This document shows, piece by piece, positions 1-5,797 of a stretch of 11,766 bases of DNA (the stretch's first letter is position 1; every line of letters begins with the position of its first letter). The notes under the pieces are model-generated. The model was not told the origin of the DNA, did no database searches, and saw only the letters and a list, made by a program, of their open reading frames with translations. The stretch lies in contig JALLON010000060.1 in the NCBI GenBank assembly GCA_027717925.1, positions 1 to 11,766 on the forward strand, in the 5' to 3' direction. The translations under genes and the position numbers were made by a program. Source of the stretch: Acidobacteria bacterium AH-259-G07. Its GTDB lineage: Bacteria; Acidobacteriota; UBA6911; RPQK01; JADFOI01.

Positions 1-2
1 CG

Positions 3-488
3 GCCGCAAGCCCGCCCGTGAGTCGTAAAGAGGCTCTCTCTGCGGCCTTTCCAGGGGCGGCGATTCATTCGCAAAGGATTTTTCTGACGGAAAAGCAGCG
101 AGAACGGGCGGCTGCTCTAGCCGGTGTCGATATCCCCAGCAGCCTGATTGCCCGTTATCTGGCCCTGGAAGAGGGAAGGGAGATTGGGCGCGCTTATGTG
201 GACACCCACATCGTGCGTACGAAAAAGGAAACCTTGTTGATCTGTTTAGATGCCGACGGCAATGTGAAGCGGATTGAAGTGACCGCTTTCCTGGAGCCTC
301 CCGAATATATGGCTTCCCGTGCCTGGTACGGTCAGTATCAAGGGAAAACCCTGGATGCAGAGTTGAATCTTCACAGAGTTATTCGACCGATTGCCGGGGC
401 TACTTTGACGGCGATGGCAACCAATGAAGCCGTGCGGCGGGTACTGGCGATTGATCGGGTTTTAAGAGCTGCAGGAGGAGCCCCATGA
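3..488 (+). CDS. FMN-binding-domain flavoprotein, N-terminus cut by window edge
   Basis: This is a probable extracytosolic electron-transfer protein carrying covalently bound FMN (FMN-binding domain family, as in RnfG/NqrC). Residue numbers count from the GTG at 18. The C-terminal part has AGATLTA (126-132), which fits the flavinylation consensus [S/A]GA[T/S]xT, so Thr131 (codon 408-410) is the predicted FMN attachment site. Before it lies a compact alpha/beta segment containing DTHIVRTKKETLL (62-74) and FLEPPEYM (91-98), which I associate with a group of small FMN-binding proteins. The frame stays open to base 3 and reads AASPP just before the GTG, so the GTG is probably internal and the signal peptide or N-terminal anchor lies off the left edge. 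Its stop overlaps the next start as ATGA. The flavinylating enzyme is encoded two genes downstream, which supports the assignment. The exact electron donor and acceptor cannot be read from the sequence. Confidence 0.85.
   Translation, partial: AASPPVSRKEALSAAFPGAAIHSQRIFLTEKQRERAAALAGVDIPSSLIARYLALEEGREIGRAYVDTHIVRTKKETLLICLDADGNVKRIEVTAFLEPPEYMASRAWYGQYQGKTLDAELNLHRVIRPIAGATLTAMATNEAVRRVLAIDRVLRAAGGAP
473..480 (+). promoter_or_regulatory. Shine-Dalgarno site of the four-helix membrane protein gene
   Basis: AGGAGGAG ends 4 bases before the ATG at 485, inside the end of the upstream gene. It is the clearest ribosome binding site in this block and fixes the start at 485. Confidence 0.7.
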
Positions 489-964
489 GCCGCTGGGAAG
501 GATGGCTGTTGAGCCTCTCGACGCTGGTTGTCTCGGGGACAGGAGTCGTCTACTTCTGTATGAAGTACCTCATGGAGTCGAATGATCCCTTCAGCGTCGT
601 CAACCACCCATGGCAGCCCGTGATGCTCGATCTTCATATTCTGTCCTCACCCATATTGATCTTCGTCCTGGGGATCATTATCAGCTCTCATATCGCCAAG
701 AAACTGCGAAATAATAATAAAAACAATAATAAGTTGGCGGGTCGGCGCTCCGGGCTGATTGCACTCCTCTCATTTCCCCTCATGGTGATCTCCGGCTACC
801 TGCTCCAGACTATGGCGAACCCACTCCTTTTGCGTCTTGCCCTTATCGTTCATCTCGTGACCGGAGTCATGTTTGCAGGCTGCTATCTCATTCACCTGAT
901 TGTCGGCATCCGTCTCCGACAAGCGAACTCCACATGCCGGAAAGAAACTCGTTTGGCTGCCTAG
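485..964 (+). CDS. Four-helix integral membrane protein, putative b-type cytochrome
   Basis: This 159-residue protein has four hydrophobic segments, at about 7-29, 45-68, 89-109 and 114-142. The loop between helices 2 and 3 is basic (KKLRNNNKNNNK then GRR), which places it and both termini in the cytoplasm. Histidines sit at 41, 51, 69, 123 and 137. His51 and His69 bracket helix 2, while His123 and His137 lie in helix 4 with the 14-residue spacing familiar from diheme cytochrome b helices. By topology His51/His123 would be near the outer face and His69/His137 near the inner face, so two b-hemes spanning the membrane are possible; this is inference. I cannot place it firmly in a named family; DUF4405-like or cytochrome b561-like proteins are the nearest idea. 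The Asn-rich loop comes from an AAT-rich low-complexity stretch at 709-732. Coupling to an FMN-binding protein upstream and ApbE downstream suggests it moves electrons to or from that flavoprotein. Confidence 0.8.
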   Translation: MSRWEGWLLSLSTLVVSGTGVVYFCMKYLMESNDPFSVVNHPWQPVMLDLHILSSPILIFVLGIIISSHIAKKLRNNNKNNNKLAGRRSGLIALLSFPLMVISGYLLQTMANPLLLRLALIVHLVTGVMFAGCYLIHLIVGIRLRQANSTCRKETRLAA

Positions 965-2097
965 TGGCTCGATTCCTAAATAACATAGCAATCGTTGCGA
1001 GCGCGACGGCTCCGATTTTCGTTTCAGCCATCGCAGGCCGCCCGTCAGTTGTCAGCTGTCAGCTGGTAGTTGCGGGTTGTTTGTTATCCCTTGTGACAAC
1101 TCAGGCCTCCTCCCAGAAGCATCCCTCTGCCGGCTCTCAATTCGTCGAGGTCACTCGAGAAGTCTACCTCATGGGGACACGCTGTACGCTCATCATTTAC
1201 GCACCCGATCGTCGAAGTGGTCTCGGGCAGCTCGAAACCTTCTTGCGCATTATGGAGAAAACCGAAGAGGAGTTAAGCACTTGGCGCTCGGACAGCGCGC
1301 TAAGCCGGCTCAATCAGCACCCCTTGGGTCTCCCCTTTGCCCTGGAGGGGAGGCTGTGTGGATTGTTTAAAGACATACTCTTTTGGGCCCGTGAGACTCA
1401 TTGGGCGTTTGATCCCGCCATCGGGGCTCTGATCGAAGCCTGGGGGATTCGAACTGCCAAAGGACGATGGCCCTCTGCTGTGGAGCTGAAAGCGGCGCGT
1501 GAGCGATCCGGATTAAGCCATTTGAAGCTTGAAGTGGATCCCTGCCAGATTGTTCGCCAACGCGAGGTGAAAATCGAGGCGGGGGCTTTTGGCAAAGGTG
1601 AAGCGTTGGACCGCGTTTTTGAGCAGTCGCAACAGGGGGATGACACTCGCTGGCTGATTGACCTGGGGGGTCAGGTGATGGTGCGTGGGGTTCCTGCTGG
1701 TCAGGAGGCCTGGAAAGTTCCGGTAGCCCATCCCGCCCAGCGAGACCAACCATTGCTGGTGCTTCCTCTGAACTCGGGTGCCCTGGCGACCAGCGGTGGA
1801 TCCGAAAGAGGCGTTTCAGTCGACGGCATCCGTTTCAATCACATTTTGGATCCACGAAACGGGCTGCCTGTGCGCTTCAACGGCTCAGTGACGGTGTGGC
1901 ACTCCCGGGCTCTGACGGCAGACATTCTATCCACTGCTCTTTATGTGATGGGTCCGGAGCAAGGTTTGAAATGGGCAGAAGCCAGGGGCCTGGCGGCCTG
2001 TTTTTTTCTCATTCCGGACAGTGAGAGCTGCACTGAGCTTGAGGTGAACATCCGGGCGACTCTTCCCTTCAAGAAGCGATTTTTTACTGATTATTGA
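964..2097 (+). CDS. apbE: ApbE-type FAD:protein FMN transferase
   Basis: The family transfers FMN from FAD to a Ser/Thr of a target protein outside the cytoplasm, using Mg2+. Family landmarks appear in order: LMGTRCTL early, STWRSDSALSRLN, FDPAIGALIEAWGI, EAGAFGKGEALDRV (the usual D-G-x-x-K-G region), WLIDLGGQVMVRG, SGGSERG, NHILDPRNGLPV, and TADILSTALYVMG with the metal-binding Asp of the ADxxSTA motif. Length (about 377 residues) is normal for a secreted ApbE. The hydrophobic N-terminus is consistent with a signal peptide, but the exact start is uncertain. The GTG at 964 overlaps the upstream stop as TAGTG, typical of translational coupling, and I prefer it; an in-frame ATG at 934 would overlap that gene by 31 bases. 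Neither has a good Shine-Dalgarno. A 7-bp tandem repeat lies inside the leader. The obvious substrate is the FMN-binding protein at the start of this block. No clear terminator follows. Confidence 0.9.
   Translation: MARFLNNIAIVASATAPIFVSAIAGRPSVVSCQLVVAGCLLSLVTTQASSQKHPSAGSQFVEVTREVYLMGTRCTLIIYAPDRRSGLGQLETFLRIMEKTEEELSTWRSDSALSRLNQHPLGLPFALEGRLCGLFKDILFWARETHWAFDPAIGALIEAWGIRTAKGRWPSAVELKAARERSGLSHLKLEVDPCQIVRQREVKIEAGAFGKGEALDRVFEQSQQGDDTRWLIDLGGQVMVRGVPAGQEAWKVPVAHPAQRDQPLLVLPLNSGALATSGGSERGVSVDGIRFNHILDPRNGLPVRFNGSVTVWHSRALTADILSTALYVMGPEQGLKWAEARGLAACFFLIPDSESCTELEVNIRATLPFKKRFFTDY
1044..1071. repeat. Four-copy 7-bp tandem repeat in the apbE leader region
   Basis: Four consecutive heptamers read GTCAGTT, GTCAGCT, GTCAGCT and GGTAGTT. 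The unit is not a multiple of three, so it is not an amino-acid repeat; it lies between the membrane gene's stop and the conserved ApbE domain. Similar GTCAGTT-type tandem runs are common in spacers of many environmental genomes (recollection). It may have expanded within what was once a spacer or signal-peptide segment. Confidence 0.6.
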
Positions 2098-2116
2098 TGC
2101 AACTCCGAAATTCAGT

Positions 2117-2144
2117 GGAACTTTTTCCTTCAAGGGAAATCTAA
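2117..2144 (+). promoter_or_regulatory. Probable sigma-E-type (ECF) promoter of the sigma/anti-sigma operon
   Basis: GGAACTT at 2117-2123 is followed by 16 bases and then TCTAA at 2140-2144. This matches the known RpoE-type consensus of GGAACTT, a 15-16 base spacer and TCTAA/TCTGA. Transcription would start near 2150, giving a leader of roughly 35 bases before the ATG at 2186. Because the first gene encodes an ECF sigma factor, positive autoregulation is the natural reading. Confidence 0.65.
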
Positions 2145-2185
2145 ATTAGCATAGGCGTCAAGAACAGCCTTTTCAGGAATCAAAC

Positions 2186-2812
2186 ATGGGAGAGCTGACT
2201 GGTTCCATTAGTTCCGGGGTTAGCTTCGAGGAAACGGACTCTCTGGTCGTTCGTCTGAAGGAGCGTGATGAGGCAGCTTTCGCACAAGTGTTCCATCTGT
2301 ACAAGGATCTGGTCTTTACAGTCTCCTTGAATATGTTGGCGGATAAATCTGAGGCCATGGATGTGACCCAGGAAGTTTTCCTGACGCTGTATCAAAAAAT
2401 TCATCAGTTCCGCGGAGAGTGCAGCCTAAAGACCTGGCTGTATCGCGTGACTCTCAATCAAGCCGCTAATCGGAATCGTTGGTGGAAGCGCCGCTTTCGG
2501 CGTGGAAACATCTCTTTGAATTTGAGCTTGAACGGTGATGGCCACAAGAAAGTGAACCCGGTTTCGGATCAACCTCGGCCGGATCGGCAAGTCCTGTCCC
2601 TGGAAATACGAAAGGCTCTTCAAAGAAGCTTGGATCAACTTCCATTTGAACAGCGCTCTGCAGTGACTTTGCGCGATCTGTGCGGCTTAAGCTACGAGGA
2701 GATTGCGGGCGTCTCAGGAGTGCAAATTGGAACTGTGAAATCACGTATCGCCCGGGGGAGGGAGAAGCTCAAGGAGCTCCTGAAACCCTATCGAGAGAGA
2801 GGGGCCTTATGA
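2186..2812 (+). CDS. ECF-family RNA polymerase sigma factor (RpoE-like)
   Basis: This 208-residue protein has the two-domain plan of sigma-70 family extracytoplasmic-function factors. Region 2 (about 29-100) includes DVTQEVFL at 59-66, the core-binding 2.2 helix, and the WLYRVTLNQAANR segment at 84-96 that recognises the -10 element. A basic linker (WWKRRFRRG) leads to region 4 (about 148-202), where LPFEQRSAVTLRDLCGLSYE precedes the helix-turn-helix IAGVSGVQIGTVKSRIARGR that reads the -35 element. The start is supported by AGGA at 2175-2178, 7 bases upstream of the ATG. Its stop overlaps the anti-sigma start as ATGA, so the two products should be made together. The strong sigma-E-like promoter upstream suggests self-activation after release from the anti-sigma factor. 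Its stimulus and regulon are not visible here; a link to the preceding flavin module is only positional. Confidence 0.93.
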   Translation: MGELTGSISSGVSFEETDSLVVRLKERDEAAFAQVFHLYKDLVFTVSLNMLADKSEAMDVTQEVFLTLYQKIHQFRGECSLKTWLYRVTLNQAANRNRWWKRRFRRGNISLNLSLNGDGHKKVNPVSDQPRPDRQVLSLEIRKALQRSLDQLPFEQRSAVTLRDLCGLSYEEIAGVSGVQIGTVKSRIARGREKLKELLKPYRERGAL

Positions 2813-3543
2813 CCTGCCAAGAATTGCGTCAGAAAGTTCACGAGTTTCTGGATGGTGAGTTAGCCGCCCGAGACTTGGCTGCTTTTCATAGGCATCTTGA
2901 GGAGTGTGTCGAGTGTCAGGGCTTTCACGATGAGCTGGATTGGGTTAAGAAGGCTCTCTCCTTCGAGGCGCATCTCTCGGAAGTGGCGCAAGAACAGCTC
3001 TGGAAACGAGTGAAGGGCCAGGTTGAACGCGACTTCGGAAGGCGGATTTTGGAGCTTTGGGACAACTTCCGCACTTTTTGCCGTGACCTTGATGGCAAGG
3101 TCTTGTGGTCAAAGATTGCAGCTGTACCGGTGACCTTGGCATTTTTTGCGGCAATATTAGTCCAGTTTCCCCGCGTCGATTTCCAGCAGTGGACTTATCC
3201 GGTGATGGCCACTGTTTCATCCACTTCAAGTACCGTGTCGCGGCTGGTTATCACTCAGGTTCCCGTGCGCTATGCCCGTACTGAGATCAACGATCTGATG
3301 AGTGCGGTGTGGAAGATCCCCTTCGAGGACTCGTTGTCTTTGGTGGCGGAAATCCAACCGGAGGGTCATGCTGAGATTGGCAATGTTTTGGAATATCCCA
3401 AGAGCCAGGATCTTTTAAGAGCCATTGATTTGGCTCTGCGACACAGCCAGTTTCAGGCGGTAAGTCCACGGGATTTTGGCAATCCCTTTGTGATTTATTC
3501 TTTCCAGAAGGTTGACGTTTACGAAGACCAGAAAGGCCTGTAA
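2809..3543 (+). CDS. Zinc-finger transmembrane anti-sigma factor
   Basis: This 244-residue protein starts at the ATG that overlaps the sigma factor stop; an AGAGGGG-like Shine-Dalgarno sits just upstream, so I reject the longer in-frame start at 2680. The N-terminal ~45 residues are a ZAS/zf-HC2 domain: Cys3, then H29-x3-C33-x2-C36, the classic zinc ligands that bind and block ECF sigma factors. A single membrane helix lies at about 103-120 (IAAVPVTLAFFAAILVQF). The remaining ~124 residues would be periplasmic and match no sensor domain I recognise. The usual family mechanism is release of the sigma factor through conformational change or proteolysis of the anti-sigma. The intact HxxxCxxC cluster leaves redox control possible, but nothing here proves it. 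The gene ends 10 bp from the stop of the convergent propeller gene. Confidence 0.88.
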   Translation: MTCQELRQKVHEFLDGELAARDLAAFHRHLEECVECQGFHDELDWVKKALSFEAHLSEVAQEQLWKRVKGQVERDFGRRILELWDNFRTFCRDLDGKVLWSKIAAVPVTLAFFAAILVQFPRVDFQQWTYPVMATVSSTSSTVSRLVITQVPVRYARTEINDLMSAVWKIPFEDSLSLVAEIQPEGHAEIGNVLEYPKSQDLLRAIDLALRHSQFQAVSPRDFGNPFVIYSFQKVDVYEDQKGL

Positions 3544-3553
3544 GACTGCACGG

Positions 3554-5770
3554 TTATTTGATCGACACGCTGGCCTTTCCCGTCCCAATGTTGCCCACTG
3601 AGTCTACCAAGCGGACGGTGATCACGTGTTCCCCAGGTTTCAAATCCTCCAGCGCCAAACTGTAGTGTTCCGAACTGGCGTCAGCGATTCCGTCTTCAGG
3701 AAAGAGAATATTCCACTCTCCCGCGTCCACCGAGTACTCTACTTGATGGACCACACTTTCCCTGGTGTGAACTGTGAATTGCCAGGTCACGCGGCCTCCC
3801 TGTGTTTGAGGCGCCCGAGACTCCATGGACGGGGATGAATTGGCGATCACCAAATGTTTGCTGATTATTTCACTGTCCAGAGCCTGGGTCACAGGATTGC
3901 TGGGAGCGTCGGAAGCAACAACTTTAACGAAGTAAATCCCGTCGGGAAAGCTCACCCCATCGATGGTGTAATACGTATCGGACAAGTCATTTTCCAGGGA
4001 TTTCCAGGAGGTTTCGTCCTGACCACGGTAGTAAATGGAGTAGACAAGGTCGTCTCCGTTCGGATCTTTCGCCCTCCAGGAGATGCTTCTCGCGCCCGGA
4101 GAGTAGACCTTGCGAGGGGGTGGGAGGTTACCCCGCGACCTGGCTAAACCGCGAACTGATCGAGGCAGCGACCTAATGTGAACTTGGTCGGGGCCACCTG
4201 GAGAAATTCCGCCAGCGGGATTCGGAGCCACTGCTCGGACAAAGGCTGCCCCAGGGGGATGAACTGTGATCGAGGTGAGTTGAGGCGCCATGTTGTGTTG
4301 GATATAAGTGATTGTCACCAACTCAACTGCATTGCGCTGGGACGTTAAGGATATTGCTTCCTCTGCCTGAGGAAATTCTATCTTCCACTGCAAGAATCGA
4401 GCCGCAGGACTTTTGATATAACTCCCGCTCCAGTCGGTATAGGGCCCGGTCCAGTCGTTCCAGGTTTGGTCACTGGATTCGGTATTGCCGGACCTTGTGT
4501 AGATTTTGACTGGAGCCGAGGTGGGAGCAGTCACTCGCCAACGAATCATTCCCCATGAGGACAGCATTTTGGTGTCGAACACCTTGGATTCGTAAATACC
4601 TGTGGTCGAGGGCTGGGATAGCAGCTGGAACACTTGTCCCAGATTGCTGGTGGTGGCGTAGATCTTTCCCTCCCCTTGAAGCAGTCGCGTGACCTGCTGC
4701 TCAGGGCTCTGTACGAGAAGAGTCACGAACCGGCGGGGATCAATCGAAATGATCCGTCCCTTGTTACCAGTGGCCACCAGTAGGTTGCCGTTGCTGCGAA
4801 TGAGCAAATCAAAGGCAAGTTCCTCATTGGAGGTATAAAGGGTTTCGACAAGATTTTCCTTGTCAATTTTATAAATCTCCAGCTTGCCCCCTTTTTCCGT
4901 GCCTGAAATCTTGAGTGTGACCTCTGGAGCGGTTTCCGTCTTAACTTGCTGCTTCGATTCTTGAGGAACATTCGGCGCCTGAGAAGGTCTGTCCTTTTCC
5001 TGCAAAGCTTTAGATCTCGACAGCGCAGCTGCATAGATATTTCCGTACCGGTCCACACTGACCGCTTTGATTTCTTGTAAGGATGAGTCGTAGACAACAA
5101 AGGGGGATCCGTCAGGGGATATGCGAAACAGCAGACCACCGGGAGCAGTTCCTGCTAATAGGTTTCCATCTAAGTCCCAAGCTAGAGTCACGATGTGTGT
5201 CTCTTTGCTGTCGTAGAAAACGCTGCTGTGTCCTGCCGAATTGACCTTGTAGATAATCCCCTTGGGACCAGTAGCCACGAAAAGATTATTTTGGGTGTCA
5301 AAGGCAAGGGCCCAAATGTACTTTTCGTCTGGATCGAGAAAGACTTCGGCTTCACCTCGATCATTGAGGCGGTAGACCTTACCATCAGGGGCAGTTCCAA
5401 CATAAGTCCTGTTCAAGGAGTCCACAGCCAAGGCATAAACGCCGGGTTCCTCCAGTCGCGCCCATTCCCTGCCCTGCCTTCCCGGTGGGACACGAAAAAT
5501 CTTTCCGTTGTTCCCAGTCCCCACATAGAGATTTCCGCTCTTGTCCAGGACTGCTGTGTAAATAAAGGCCTCTTCTGTATCGAGAATCGGTTCCAAGGAA
5601 GGAGCTAGAATGAGTTTGCCGTCACTGGTGACAGAAACTCCCTTTAATTCGCCTTGCAGAAATTCGCTCTGAGTAGAGATCGTCCACTGCAAAGGCACAG
5701 TCGCCTCCAGAAAAGCACCCAAAGAAAGCACAAAGACGGTACATCTTAGAAGGAAGTTGATCTTATTCAT
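3554..5770 (-). CDS. Secreted beta-propeller protein with C-terminal Fn3-like domains
   Basis: This 738-residue protein has a signal peptide (about 1-23: MNKINFLLR, then a hydrophobic stretch). Residues ~40-250 hold repeated blades of roughly 40-45 residues with recurring GNLYVGTGNNGKIFRV-type strands (compare RTYVGTAPDGKVYRL, NLFVATGPKGIIYKV, NLLAGTAPGGLLFRI). This is the pattern of NHL/SMP-30-like propellers. A polar Pro/Gln/Lys-rich linker (about 249-283) interrupts the propeller; two further blade-like repeats (NLLVATGNKGRIISI, KIYATTSNLGQVFQL) follow. Residues ~390-465 form a beta-rich segment with SPAARFLQWKIEF. After a Gly/Pro-rich linker (~502-563) come two Ig/Fn3-like folds, one carrying SWRAKDPNGDDLVYSIYY. 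No catalytic motif is visible, so a binding or scaffold role outside the cytoplasm is the cautious reading. It follows the S55-type gene by 27 bp on the same strand, probably in one operon. The start has only a weak AGAGAG ribosome site. Confidence 0.8.
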   Translation of the reverse strand: MNKINFLLRCTVFVLSLGAFLEATVPLQWTISTQSEFLQGELKGVSVTSDGKLILAPSLEPILDTEEAFIYTAVLDKSGNLYVGTGNNGKIFRVPPGRQGREWARLEEPGVYALAVDSLNRTYVGTAPDGKVYRLNDRGEAEVFLDPDEKYIWALAFDTQNNLFVATGPKGIIYKVNSAGHSSVFYDSKETHIVTLAWDLDGNLLAGTAPGGLLFRISPDGSPFVVYDSSLQEIKAVSVDRYGNIYAAALSRSKALQEKDRPSQAPNVPQESKQQVKTETAPEVTLKISGTEKGGKLEIYKIDKENLVETLYTSNEELAFDLLIRSNGNLLVATGNKGRIISIDPRRFVTLLVQSPEQQVTRLLQGEGKIYATTSNLGQVFQLLSQPSTTGIYESKVFDTKMLSSWGMIRWRVTAPTSAPVKIYTRSGNTESSDQTWNDWTGPYTDWSGSYIKSPAARFLQWKIEFPQAEEAISLTSQRNAVELVTITYIQHNMAPQLTSITVHPPGAAFVRAVAPNPAGGISPGGPDQVHIRSLPRSVRGLARSRGNLPPPRKVYSPGARSISWRAKDPNGDDLVYSIYYRGQDETSWKSLENDLSDTYYTIDGVSFPDGIYFVKVVASDAPSNPVTQALDSEIISKHLVIANSSPSMESRAPQTQGGRVTWQFTVHTRESVVHQVEYSVDAGEWNILFPEDGIADASSEHYSLALEDLKPGEHVITVRLVDSVGNIGTGKASVSIK

Positions 5771-5797
5771 CTCTCTAACGTGCTTGGAAAGCGGTGT

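Noticed and set aside
709..732. AAT-rich run considered as a microsatellite or frameshift site
   Set aside because: It stays in frame, encodes an Asn/Lys-rich cytoplasmic loop and is too short and imperfect to call a separate repeat element.
1066..1080. Lipobox-like VAGC in the ApbE leader, suggesting a lipoprotein
   Set aside because: The residues after the Cys are strongly hydrophobic (LLSLV), and the segment overlaps or borders the tandem-repeat DNA, so the match is likely chance.
2680..2808. Longer in-frame N-terminus for the anti-sigma factor
   Set aside because: It lies entirely inside the sigma factor region 4 coding sequence in another frame, whereas the ATG at 2809 gives the usual ATGA overlap and places the zinc-binding Cys at residue 3.
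3531..3579. Possible bidirectional terminator between the anti-sigma and propeller genes
   Set aside because: GAAAGGCC (3531-3538) and GGCCTTTC (3572-3579) form only an 8-bp stem with a 33-base loop, lie within the two coding ends and have no T-tract.
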